From positions 1-13,951 of the forward strand of contig CAZIAB010000021.1 in the NCBI GenBank assembly GCA_964537525.1: a stretch of DNA of 13,951 nt. Reading direction: 5' to 3'. The notes beneath the pieces were generated by a model, which saw only the letters and a list, made by a program, of their open reading frames with translations, made no database searches and was not told the DNA's origin. Positions 1 through 6,787 of this stretch are shown here, in pieces (position 1 is the stretch's first letter; the number at the start of each line of letters is the position of its first letter). The position numbers and the translations under genes are program-made. The stretch is from CAYMDJ01 sp964537525. Lineage in GTDB: Archaea; Aenigmatarchaeota; Aenigmatarchaeia; QMZP01.

Positions 1-22
1 CACCGAACCTGTCCAAAACCAT
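1..22 (-). CDS. Partial N-terminus, possibly SRP54
   Basis: An ATG on the minus strand at 22-20 opens a frame reading MVLDRFG before the window ends. It has its own TATA-like box about 30 nt upstream and a weak SD-like GTGAT. Archaeal SRP54 proteins often begin MVLDxLG, so this could be the GTPase subunit of the signal recognition particle. Seven residues cannot establish that, and Nop10, which often follows aIF2-alpha in archaea, does not fit this start as I remember it. Treat as a plausible gene start of uncertain identity. Confidence 0.3.
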
Positions 23-49
23 GTGTATCACTAACCTTTTCCCAGTCCT

Positions 50-59
50 TATTTATAAA
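50..59 (-). promoter_or_regulatory. TATA box for the leftward partial gene
   Basis: The minus strand reads TTTATAAATA here, in the gap after the aIF2-alpha stop. Its centre is about 30 nt upstream of the ATG at 22, giving a predicted start of transcription near 28-30. It suggests the leftward gene is not only co-transcribed with the translation operon. Confidence 0.45.
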
Positions 60-79
60 TGGAAAAATCAGCATCAGCA

Positions 80-841
80 CTAGTCTTCTATTATCTTGAA
101 CTCGCAGGTTCCCTTGTTAGCGGTGATTTCGTTTGATACGGCTTCTGCGGCATTTACTACCCTCTCCTTGACGTCCCTGAAGTTCTTTCCGCTGGCCGAT
201 ATCACGTACTTGGGCGCAGAGACGTACCTCACATCAACGCCGGAATCGGCTGCCTTCCTGAGGGCATTCTTTATTATCTCTATCCCGTTGTTTGAGTAGC
301 AGAAAAGCTCCAGGTCTGCCTTCACGGTGTAGACCTTCTCGGAATATGACTTCCCTGCCATCTCTATTATGGAATCCAGCCAGGGGTTCTCGCCTATCTT
401 GCTCTTCAGGAGGTCGGGGTTCCTTATCGCGAACTCGAACGCCCTGTGAAGGGAACCGAACTCCTCCCCGAGCTCGTTGCCCACCTCCCTGTAAGCATCG
501 TCGAGGGTCTTGTTTCTCTTCTTTGCCAGGAGCTCGAGCATCTTCTCTGCTTTCCTCTCCTTCTTGAATTCACCGAGCCTCCTGTCAGCGTCCTCCCTCC
601 TGACCCTTTTCACAGAGAGGGAGATGTCATTTCCCTCAATCCTCATGACCCTGCACACGACGAACTGGTTCTCCTTGATGAACTCCCTTATGTCCTTTAC
701 CCACTTTAGAGCCACCTCTGAAACGTGAACCATTCCCCTCTTCCTGTACTCGATGAGCTCTGCGAAGGCAGAATTCGGGAATATCTTGACTATCTTGCAT
801 ACGACCAGCTCGTTCCTTTCCGGCATTCCCTGCTTCCTCAT
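80..841 (-). CDS. Translation initiation factor aIF2 subunit alpha
   Basis: Alpha subunit of the archaeal ternary-complex factor aIF2, which delivers initiator Met-tRNA to the small ribosomal subunit. The 253-residue product opens with an S1-type OB domain (about residues 1-80; VVCKIVKIFPNSAFAEL, then GMVHVSEVALKWVKDIREFI, matching the eIF2-alpha region around Ser51). A helical domain (about 85-165) and an alpha/beta C-terminal domain (about 170-253) follow; length is near the family's ~260. I choose the ATG at 841 (MRKQGMPER) rather than the in-frame ATG at 853: MRKxGMPE is the usual family start, and 841 lies exactly 27 nt after a hairpin arm, the same spacing as for rps27e upstream. It is the last gene of the rpl44e, rps27e, aIF2-alpha series; the stop is TAG. 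Confidence 0.95.
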   Translation of the reverse strand: MRKQGMPERNELVVCKIVKIFPNSAFAELIEYRKRGMVHVSEVALKWVKDIREFIKENQFVVCRVMRIEGNDISLSVKRVRREDADRRLGEFKKERKAEKMLELLAKKRNKTLDDAYREVGNELGEEFGSLHRAFEFAIRNPDLLKSKIGENPWLDSIIEMAGKSYSEKVYTVKADLELFCYSNNGIEIIKNALRKAADSGVDVRYVSAPKYVISASGKNFRDVKERVVNAAEAVSNEITANKGTCEFKIIED

Positions 842-996
842 ATGTTTCGCCATCCTGTTGGTTACGGAGACGGCTTTGTTAAATCAGTTTTAGCCGTCCT
901 TCAACGTCTCGCCTTCCCGTTGTTAACAGAGCCGTCTTGATTCATCCTGCCAATGACGGCCAGTTGTATCTCGCCTAGCAATCTTGAACGGAGCCG
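842..996 (-). repeat. Three-copy 62-bp-period leader element upstream of aIF2-alpha
   Basis: Three copies of a CGGCTCCGT-like block (minus strand) begin at 996, 934 and 872, exactly 62 nt apart. Each continues through a partly conserved stretch ending in GGCGA about 20 nt later; the last copy runs into the aIF2-alpha start. Copies two and three are preceded by hairpins with 6-bp arms and 18-nt loops: 955-960 with 931-936, and 893-898 with 869-874. The first copy is preceded by a different, stronger hairpin at 1006-1028. A fourth copy lies before rps27e. The rest of each unit is poorly conserved, so this is structured RNA or decayed duplication, not a fresh tandem repeat. Confidence 0.7.
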
Positions 997-1005
997 CACT
1001 CCCTT

Positions 1006-1028
1006 GTGCCCCGAAGGGTATCGGGCAC
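1006..1028 (-). other. Strong hairpin in the rps27e to aIF2-alpha gap
   Basis: The arms GTGCCC(C)GA and TCGGGCAC form an 8-bp stem with one bulged base around a 6-nt loop. On the minus strand it follows rps27e by about 50 nt and lies directly before the first 62-nt leader unit. There is no T-run after it, so an intrinsic terminator is unlikely. A processing site or the first hairpin of the leader array fits better. Confidence 0.5.
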
Positions 1029-1080
1029 GGCCATTTATTCGGTCTTACCTGTAAATATGTGAAAGAGTATTAAAAAGAGA

Positions 1081-1248
1081 CTACTTGACCACGCCTGTTA
1101 TGGTGGTCCTTATGTCAGCTTTCCCGCCGGTTGGAAGGGCTATCACTTCATTGCATTTCGTGCAATGAACCTTCCTGCTGGGCTTCTCGAACATCACCTG
1201 CTCGTTCTTGCACTTCCTGCACTTCACCTTGAGGAATTTTCCTGCCAT
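1081..1248 (-). CDS. rps27e: Ribosomal protein S27e
   Basis: A 55-residue small-subunit ribosomal protein. It reads MAGKFLKVKCRKCKNEQVMF at the start; CxxC pairs at about residues 10-13 and 29-32 form the zinc ribbon of this family, and the C-terminal part includes LPTGGKADIRTTI. The length is slightly below the usual ~60. The chosen ATG (1248) follows GAGGCGA at SD-like spacing. An overlapping out-of-frame ATG at 1252 is ignored. It lies between rpl44e and aIF2-alpha, a gene order common in archaea. On the minus strand the stop is followed by a T-rich stretch (about 1071-1080) that could give partial termination. Confidence 0.95.
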   Translation of the reverse strand: MAGKFLKVKCRKCKNEQVMFEKPSRKVHCTKCNEVIALPTGGKADIRTTITGVVK

Positions 1249-1307
1249 TCATTTCGCCTCGCAATTGTTTACGGAGCCGCCTTGAAGCATCCTGCCAATG
1301 ACGGCCA
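1249..1307 (-). repeat. Hairpin/leader element upstream of rps27e
   Basis: Second location of the leader element. The hairpin arms are 1300-1305 (GCCGTC on minus) and 1276-1281 (GGCGGC), with an 18-nt loop. Fourteen of the first loop bases match the copy at 931-960. One arm base differs between the copies (GAC versus GGC), changing U-A to U-G and keeping the stem. After the arm there are 27 nt to the rps27e ATG, including a GAGGCGA motif that may act as the SD. Confidence 0.65.
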
Positions 1308-1331
1308 CCCACTCTTTAACTTCGCAATCTT

Positions 1332-1619
1332 TTATACCATCTCGAACTTCTTTGCCCTGAACCCCACCTTGGTGTGGGACTTCTTGCACTCAGAGCACTG
1401 GAACCTCAAATCCACCTTCTGGGTGGGCTTCTTCCCCACCGCAGGCTTTGAATACTTCCCGTGCCCTCCGTATCCCCTTTTGTGCCTGTCCTTTGACTTG
1501 TTGGCCTGGGAATTGGGATGTGCCGTTCCCCTGGTCTTCTTCTTCGCAGCCTTCACCGTGTGCTCTGTGTGCTTCCTGCATTTCGGACAGTACTCCTTCA
1601 TTTTCTTGGGATATTTCAT
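1332..1619 (-). CDS. rpl44e: Ribosomal protein L44e
   Basis: A 95-residue large-subunit protein of the eukaryote/archaea-type L44e family, close to the E site in known ribosomes. It starts MKYPKKMKEYCPKCRKHTEH, carries a first CxxC near residues 11-14 and a second (QCSECKKSH) near residue 75, together a zinc site, and is rich in Lys/Arg. The start at 1619 is set by GGTGA five nt upstream, by the family start MKYPKK, and by a TATA box 35-40 nt upstream. The longer in-frame form from 1637 would overlap the predicted transcription start. It heads the translation operon. Confidence 0.95.
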   Translation of the reverse strand: MKYPKKMKEYCPKCRKHTEHTVKAAKKKTRGTAHPNSQANKSKDRHKRGYGGHGKYSKPAVGKKPTQKVDLRFQCSECKKSHTKVGFRAKKFEMV

Positions 1620-1650
1620 GCTTTCACCTGCTATCAATAGTGGTTATGTG

Positions 1651-1660
1651 TATATAAATG
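1651..1660 (-). promoter_or_regulatory. TATA box of the rpl44e operon
   Basis: The minus strand reads CATTTATATA, about 32-40 nt before the rpl44e ATG. The predicted transcription start near 1630 leaves a short leader containing the GGTGA ribosome binding site. This is the main promoter candidate for rpl44e, rps27e and aIF2-alpha. Confidence 0.65.
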
Positions 1661-1690
1661 CGTATGGTTAACCCTTCCCGGGGTCCTAAT

Positions 1691-1720
1691 AAGTTATTTA
1701 TCATCCGGGGAATATAATAC
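1691..1720 (+). promoter_or_regulatory. AT-rich promoter region of the antiporter gene
   Basis: Two TATA-like stretches, TTATTTAT near 1692-1699 and AATATAATA near 1711-1719, stand out in an otherwise GC-rich gap. The second would place transcription start near 1740, about 30 nt before the ATG at 1771. I cannot choose between them. Confidence 0.45.
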
Positions 1721-1770
1721 ATTCAGGGCACCCCTGCCAGCAGGATAGTGGCGGCCCGGACGGGGATTGG

Positions 1771-3453
1771 ATGGTAGAGAGCATATTCATCGAGCTGAGC
1801 ACTATCGTAATCCTAGCGGTAATTATTTCCGGTGGCCTGAGGCTCCTCAAGCAGCCCCTGATAATCGGTTACATAATCACGGGCATTGTCGTGGGTCCTC
1901 TTTTTCTGGACATAGTGAAGTCCGCCGAGCTTGTGTCGGCGCTGTCACATTTCGGTATCGTGTTCCTGCTCTTCATTGCAGGGCTCAGCCTGAACCCGAG
2001 GGTCCTGAAGAGCGTCGGGAAGGTATCCCTCATAACAGGGGTAGGCCAGGTCCTGTTCACGACCTTCGTGGGGTTCTTCATCGCTAAGCTGCTGGGATTC
2101 TCTGACATCTCCTCGCTGTACATAGCCATAGCCCTGACGTTCAGCAGCACCATAATAATCGTGAAGCTGCTCTCGGACAAGGGAGACCTCCAGCTGCTCT
2201 ACGGAAGGATATCCGTGGGGTTCCTCATCGTGCAGGACGTGATAGCTGCCCTTATCCTGATGCTCATATCTTCATCGACCGGAGGGTTTGACGTCATGTC
2301 CCTCAGTGCCGAATCCATAGTAATCGGGTTGGGGCTGTTATCATCCATTGCGGTTTTCGGAATCTTCGGCCTGCCCAGGGTTACAAGAATCGTGGCAAGG
2401 TCCCAGGAACTGCTGCTGCTGCTCTCGATAGGATGGCTGCTCTTCCTCTCGGTCGTGTTCGGATACCTGGGCTTTTCTATAGAGATAGGAGCGCTGCTCG
2501 CGGGAATAATGCTTTCGGCCTCGCCATACCACTATGAGATAAAGCTGAAGATGAACATACTCAGGGATTTCTTCATCCTGTTCTTCTTCGTGCTGCTAGG
2601 CTCGCAGATGGTGTTCATCAATTTGACCGAGTCGCTGGTTCCGATTCTGGTGTTCTCGGCGTTCATCCTCGTTGGAAACCCACTGATAGTTATGATTCTG
2701 ATGGGCATGATGAAATACACGAAAAGGAACAGCTTCCTGGCAGGTCTCACCGTTGCTCAGATAAGCGAGTTCTCGCTCATACTGGTTGCCCTTGGAGTAA
2801 AGGTGGGCCACGTCTCGAATGAGATACTGTCTGTTGTTACTGCAACCGGCCTCATAACGATTCTGGGCTCCACCTACATGATAATGCATGCCAACAGGAT
2901 ATACCCCCGCATATCCAGGTTCCTAGACATATTTGAAAGGAGCGGGAAGAAGGTCGATGAACACAAATACCACAAGGGGAGTAAATACGATATCATACTC
3001 TTCGGTTACGATGACGTTGGTCTCAACCTGCTCAAGTCAATCAAGCGCCTGGGGAAGAAGTACCTGATTGTGGATTACGACCCTGACAAGATTACAAGGC
3101 TCGCGAAGGAGGGGTGCGAGTGCAGGTACGGTGACGCGAACGATATAGACATACTGAACGAACTGGATTTCTCCAGGACAGGGATGGTGATATCAACCGT
3201 CCCTGACGCAGAGACCAACCTGATGCTGACGAAAAAAATCAGGAACATGAACAAGAACGCGATAATAATCATAGTTTCCCATCACAGCGAGGAGGCCCTG
3301 AAGCTTTATGAGAGCGGGGCCACGTACGTCATAATGCCCTACTTCCTAGGAGGGGACCAGGCATCAACCCTTATACAGAAGCACGGGCTGGACATCGGCG
3401 AATTCCTCAAGGAGAGGGCAAAGCACCTGAACCACCTGAAAGCGAGAAAGTGA
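1771..3453 (+). CDS. Kef-type monovalent cation/H+ antiporter (CPA2) with RCK domain
   Basis: A 560-residue membrane antiporter or cation channel of the CPA2 family, expected to exchange K+ or Na+ for protons. Residues 1-375 hold about 12 hydrophobic segments with CPA2 landmarks: ALTFSSTIIIVKLL (121-134), VQDVIAA with the conserved acidic residue D156, and LTVAQISEFSLIL (326-338). Residues 406-530 form an RCK/TrkA-N Rossmann domain (FGYDDVG at 411-417, LIVDYDPDK, YGDAND at 453-458, ISTVPD), which binds a nucleotide or other ligand and gates transport. The RCK_C domain of many relatives is absent. The gene is monocistronic; its stop is 8 nt from the convergent GINS stop. Substrate ion cannot be told from sequence. 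Confidence 0.92.
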   Translation: MVESIFIELSTIVILAVIISGGLRLLKQPLIIGYIITGIVVGPLFLDIVKSAELVSALSHFGIVFLLFIAGLSLNPRVLKSVGKVSLITGVGQVLFTTFVGFFIAKLLGFSDISSLYIAIALTFSSTIIIVKLLSDKGDLQLLYGRISVGFLIVQDVIAALILMLISSSTGGFDVMSLSAESIVIGLGLLSSIAVFGIFGLPRVTRIVARSQELLLLLSIGWLLFLSVVFGYLGFSIEIGALLAGIMLSASPYHYEIKLKMNILRDFFILFFFVLLGSQMVFINLTESLVPILVFSAFILVGNPLIVMILMGMMKYTKRNSFLAGLTVAQISEFSLILVALGVKVGHVSNEILSVVTATGLITILGSTYMIMHANRIYPRISRFLDIFERSGKKVDEHKYHKGSKYDIILFGYDDVGLNLLKSIKRLGKKYLIVDYDPDKITRLAKEGCECRYGDANDIDILNELDFSRTGMVISTVPDAETNLMLTKKIRNMNKNAIIIIVSHHSEEALKLYESGATYVIMPYFLGGDQASTLIQKHGLDIGEFLKERAKHLNHLKARK

Positions 3454-3461
3454 ATTTCAGG

Positions 3462-3986
3462 CTATTGCCTTTTGGGGTCCTGTGTTATTGGCCTTGCCAT
3501 TCCCTTGTCGACGAGGAGCTTTGCGTTGTCACTGGGGATGCTGGCGACGTCGCCCTTGCTGAAGGGGCCGTAATTCCTCTCGTCCATTCCGACGAATTCG
3601 GGAGCGTCTGTGAGGAAGCCTATCGTGGACATGGGCTCCATCTTTCCCTCGACACCCTCCTTCAGCTTCTTCCTGAAGCTCTTTATCCCTGAGATGATGT
3701 AATCAAAGAGCTCCTGCTCCTCTTTAGTGAGCTTGCCCGGGTCAGCCCCCGACCTTATGTGGAATAGCGTAAGGTTCACAATCTTGGACTCCCTCCTGTC
3801 CAGCAGGTCCTGGAGCAGCCTCTTGGCAGAGTCATACTCCCACGAGTCCTCCTTGGTCTCGCTCATCCTCCTCTTGTTCTCGAGGTATTTGCTGACCTCC
3901 TCGAAGAATCCTTCGGGCAGGTCAACCATCTTCTGTTTGGTCTTCTCCTCGTTAACAATCTGCCTGAGCGCTTCATAGCTGAGCAT
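3462..3986 (-). CDS. GINS complex subunit, Gins51 type
   Basis: A 174-residue protein read as the archaeal GINS subunit of the CMG-like replicative helicase. It has an N-terminal all-helical A domain (about 1-115, charged helices with LDRRESKIVNL) and a small C-terminal B domain (about 118-165: MDERNYGPFSKGDVASIP, then LLVDKGMARPI). The A-then-B order marks the Gins51 (Sld5/Psf1-like) paralogue rather than Gins23. The ATG directly follows the TAG of the primase with no gap, and GGTGA four nt upstream lies inside the primase end, so translation is probably coupled. GINS beside the small primase subunit is a recurring archaeal arrangement. Sequence identity across the family is low, hence the moderate confidence. 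Confidence 0.8.
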   Translation of the reverse strand: MLSYEALRQIVNEEKTKQKMVDLPEGFFEEVSKYLENKRRMSETKEDSWEYDSAKRLLQDLLDRRESKIVNLTLFHIRSGADPGKLTKEEQELFDYIISGIKSFRKKLKEGVEGKMEPMSTIGFLTDAPEFVGMDERNYGPFSKGDVASIPSDNAKLLVDKGMARPITQDPKRQ

Positions 3987-5321
3987 CTATTCACCCGTCC
4001 TTATTATAAGGCCTTTCCTTTCCTTCCGTTTAGTCTTGGGCGCAGGTTTTTTATTCTTGGCCATGGTTCCCATCAGCCTCATGGGATATGCGGTGGGGTT
4101 CTTCACGCTCTTGTTCCGGAACCCGCACGTGGCATCGGGCCTGCAGACGCCCATCTCCTCGTACCATCCCTTATGCTCGCAGTTGGGAGGTGGTATCTGC
4201 TTGTTCCTCATCCTGTGCCACCTTATCTGCCCCCTCACGTAGCTCTCGCTGAGCGGTGGCTTGTTCTTCTGGTTCCACTGAAAGATTAGGTTCTCGATTT
4301 CAGGGTTCTTCCACTTCACGCACCCCAGGAAGTTCATGAGTATGAACAAAGACCTCTTCCTCCCGTCAGGAAGGCCGTCGAGCATGTTCTTTATGCACGG
4401 TGAGAACATATCCGGAGGGACGGCCTTATCGAAGACAACCTCCCTCGCTATTCTTCCACTCTCCCTCTTCTTCTGCCTGTTCGCCCAGTCCGTTGCCTCT
4501 GCAACCAGCGCTCCTGCCTCGTCCTCGCTTCCTCCAATCAGGAAGTCCGGCGTGGCCTTTACCTTCTCGGGCCTTGCATCCTCCTTTCCGAATCCCATTA
4601 TCCCGGATGGTTTTATGGGAAGGGAAACCAGGAATGACTTTGAATTGAGAGAGTAAGGCATCCTGAAAAGATGCCTTGGAGATATCAGTACAGGGTCAAC
4701 GTCAACGACCTGGAAGGGGTCTATCCCCTCGTCGGTCAGAATCTTCCCAAGTGGTTTTCCCGATGTTTCTGACAGTTCCTCGGGGGTGTTCATCTTCAGG
4801 AGCCCGTCGGAGAAATTCTCCCTTATCTGCTCCCTGAGGTAAAGGCCCATGTTCCTGGCAAGATCCGGATATAGACGCTTCGTTTCCCTGAACTCTATCC
4901 TCCTGGGCATGGAACCCCAGGGTATTCCGAGATGGAAGCCCTTCCCCCCCGTGTACTTCACGTAAACGTTCCTCATCCCGTGCCTCTTCAGCTCATCGGC
5001 AAGCAGTTTCGCGGCGAGCTTGGAGTGCTCCCAGCCCTTTCCGTCTATGTCGAGGATAAGGTCCCACCCGACCCTGAGGGAATCCTGGTTGTCGTTCCTT
5101 ATGCTCATTGGGTTGGACCACCTCTCAAGGGAGCAGTGGAACTCCACCACGCCGTTCCTGGCCATGGAGATTATGTCATTGGGATAGAGGATGACATTGG
5201 GCCTCTCGCCAAATCCCCCCTTCCTGAAGACACCCACGACCTCCCTTGATTTGCCTGTCTGGAGCAGGGCCTTCTGGATATCCTCCCTCGAATAGTATTC
5301 GATTACCTGCCTCGGGTTCAT
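3987..5321 (-). CDS. DNA primase, PriS domain fused to a PriL-type Fe-S domain
   Basis: Archaeo-eukaryotic primase that makes primers for replication. The catalytic PriS part (about 1-260) shows DLILDIDG with D91 and D93, the TGGKGFH nucleotide-binding motif at 124-130, and a VDVDPVLISPRHLFRMPYS stretch (206-224) carrying the third metal-ligand aspartate. Residues 300-415 resemble the C-terminal domain of the large subunit PriL: C309 in FSPCI, C381, C393 and C399 spaced as in the 4Fe-4S site, followed by NPTAY. A separate PriL is therefore probably unnecessary; such fusions are known in Nanoarchaeum and other DPANN archaea. The tail (420-444) is basic and disordered-looking. There is no SD; AATTTAAAAC 25 nt upstream of the ATG points to a leaderless mRNA. 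GINS follows at once. Confidence 0.88.
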   Translation of the reverse strand: MNPRQVIEYYSREDIQKALLQTGKSREVVGVFRKGGFGERPNVILYPNDIISMARNGVVEFHCSLERWSNPMSIRNDNQDSLRVGWDLILDIDGKGWEHSKLAAKLLADELKRHGMRNVYVKYTGGKGFHLGIPWGSMPRRIEFRETKRLYPDLARNMGLYLREQIRENFSDGLLKMNTPEELSETSGKPLGKILTDEGIDPFQVVDVDPVLISPRHLFRMPYSLNSKSFLVSLPIKPSGIMGFGKEDARPEKVKATPDFLIGGSEDEAGALVAEATDWANRQKKRESGRIAREVVFDKAVPPDMFSPCIKNMLDGLPDGRKRSLFILMNFLGCVKWKNPEIENLIFQWNQKNKPPLSESYVRGQIRWHRMRNKQIPPPNCEHKGWYEEMGVCRPDATCGFRNKSVKNPTAYPMRLMGTMAKNKKPAPKTKRKERKGLIIRTGE

Positions 5322-5340
5322 AACAATAGAATGAACTCTT

Positions 5341-5350
5341 GTTTTAAATT
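5341..5350 (-). promoter_or_regulatory. TATA box of the primase-GINS operon
   Basis: The minus strand reads AATTTAAAAC with its centre about 25 nt before the primase ATG at 5321. That is the spacing of a leaderless archaeal transcript, and it explains the missing SD. Confidence 0.5.
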
Positions 5351-5374
5351 ACAATCAAACGTTAACAAACATAA

Positions 5375-5384
5375 AAATATAAAT
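5375..5384 (+). promoter_or_regulatory. TATA box of the radical SAM gene
   Basis: AAATATAAAT lies in a very AT-rich divergent gap. The predicted transcription start near 5405 leaves a short leader that contains the SD GGTGA at 5410-5414. Confidence 0.5.
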
Positions 5385-5418
5385 ATTATACTATCAATTA
5401 GTGATAATTGGTGATGAA

Positions 5419-6705
5419 ATGAAAGTGAATCTGGTTGGTCCCCTATCATTCTATGGCAAAAGGGCATGGAAGCAAGAATTATTTCCTCTACAGAACCTGA
5501 GCCTGCCTGCCATTGCCGCATTAACGCCCGAGGAGCATGAAATATCATTTTTTGATATAAAGGATTCCTTTAATCATGATGGTTCTGTTAAGGGTGATGT
5601 TATTGATGCAGACATGGTTGGTGTGAGCGTCTTGACGATTTTTGCTAACCAAGCCAGTGCAATATCGGAGGCGTGCAGGGAAAGAGGGGTATATAGCGTT
5701 CATGGAGGCATACACGCATCTGCCCTTCCTCATGAATCGCCTGCCGACACTGTTTTTGTGGGAGAGGCCGAGGGTCAGTGGGAAGCCTTCTTGGAAGATT
5801 TCAAAAGAGGTGAGCCAAAGCGATTTTATGTAAATAACGGCAAAAGGCCACGAACGATAAAACTAAAGAAACCCAGGACTGATTTATTGACCAGAAGCGG
5901 GTTGGGATTGAATTACGTCGCTCCAATCGAATATAGCAGGGGATGTCCGCACAGCTGCGAATATTGCTGCGTGCCTATCTTTGGCAAAGGGTATTCCATG
6001 AGACCTGTAGAGGACATAGTAAATGAGATTGAAGGGATTGAACAAAAATATCTGTTCTTCATCAGCAACAATCTAGTGGGCATGCCTAAACAGACTAAAG
6101 AGATGCTCATGGCCATAAAAGATATGGAGAAGAAATGGATAGGGGCAGCAACACCTGACTCCATTGTCAGTGACCACGAGCTCGTTGAACTTATGAGTGA
6201 TTCTGGTTGTGTTGGCCTGTTCTATGGCTTCGAATCACTCTCTGATGAATACATAAAAAGCCTTAATAACCCAAGGAAGAAGATTGGAACATACGAAGAC
6301 TGCATAAAGATAAGCAAGGATTACGGAATTGCCCCGGAGGGTTCCTTCATTTTTGGTTCCGATTATGATGACTGTTCTGTATTTGAAAGGGTTTTGGAAT
6401 TTATCCAGAGGAACAAGATACCCCTCTTATCACTTCATATATTAACACCTTACCCAGGAACTCGATTACATGCGAAGATGGAAGAGCAAAACAGATTAAT
6501 CAGCAAAGATTTTTCAGAATATGATACCGAACATGTTGTCTTCAGACCGAAACACATGACTCCAGAAGAACTCCATGAAGGTTTCCATGATTTCTATAAA
6601 GAAGCACACTCCTTAACTAATTCTGCAAAAAGGCTTCTGGACAGACATACATTAAGAAACCCGTGGGTTATTCTGGGAAACATGGGTTATACTTTAACGG
6701 TATAA
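5419..6705 (+). CDS. B12-binding-domain radical SAM protein
   Basis: A 428-residue radical S-adenosylmethionine enzyme. Residues 1-150 form a Rossmann-like cobalamin-binding-type domain (DADMVGVSVLTIFANQ, HGGIHASALPHE, DTVFVGEAEGQWEAFL). The DxHxxG histidine motif of base-off B12 binding is not visible, so cobalamin use is uncertain. The radical SAM core starts at EYSRGCPHSCEYCC with C176, C180 and C183 as 4Fe-4S ligands, and ends with the LTPYPGTRLHAKM stretch typical of this class. Such proteins methylate or rearrange lipids, cofactors or antibiotics; the substrate cannot be read here. I choose the ATG at 5419, four nt after GGTGA, over the in-frame GTG at 5401. Its codons are more AT-rich than those of its neighbours, suggesting recent acquisition. 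Confidence 0.85.
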   Translation: MKVNLVGPLSFYGKRAWKQELFPLQNLSLPAIAALTPEEHEISFFDIKDSFNHDGSVKGDVIDADMVGVSVLTIFANQASAISEACRERGVYSVHGGIHASALPHESPADTVFVGEAEGQWEAFLEDFKRGEPKRFYVNNGKRPRTIKLKKPRTDLLTRSGLGLNYVAPIEYSRGCPHSCEYCCVPIFGKGYSMRPVEDIVNEIEGIEQKYLFFISNNLVGMPKQTKEMLMAIKDMEKKWIGAATPDSIVSDHELVELMSDSGCVGLFYGFESLSDEYIKSLNNPRKKIGTYEDCIKISKDYGIAPEGSFIFGSDYDDCSVFERVLEFIQRNKIPLLSLHILTPYPGTRLHAKMEEQNRLISKDFSEYDTEHVVFRPKHMTPEELHEGFHDFYKEAHSLTNSAKRLLDRHTLRNPWVILGNMGYTLTV

Positions 6706-6721
6706 CGGCTGATAGAATCCG

Positions 6722-6763
6722 AAACCCTTAAAAGATTTGATGACAAATTATGAAAGGGTTTTT
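6722..6763 (+). terminator. Inverted repeat after the radical SAM gene
   Basis: AAACCCTT (6722-6729) and AAGGGTTT (6754-6761) form an 8-bp stem, followed by extra Ts to 6763. It lies between the radical SAM stop and the next gene's start, so it may end the first transcript. CTTAAAAG in the left arm also looks like a TATA box for the next gene, so the role is ambiguous. Confidence 0.4.
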
Positions 6764-6787
6764 ACTTCTCCTCCCGGAAGGGAGAAA

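Noticed and set aside
902..1329. Similar short reading frames containing AVIGRM in both rpl44e-rps27e and rps27e-aIF2-alpha gaps
   Set aside because: The frames match because the DNA repeat is shared. There is no good start codon or SD, the similarity ends quickly, and RNA hairpins with compensatory change explain the conservation better.
1165..1671. Plus-strand reading frame of 168 codons across rps27e and rpl44e
   Set aside because: It is antisense to two clear ribosomal protein genes and has no recognisable product or start signals. Other long frames antisense to real genes (for example 4336-4656 and 9567-10022) were dropped for the same reason.
6737..6787. Longer N-terminus of the phosphoribosyltransferase-like protein
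   Set aside because: The extra residues lie over the predicted promoter and inverted repeat, lack an SD, and do not resemble the family; the ATG at 6788 has a strong SD.
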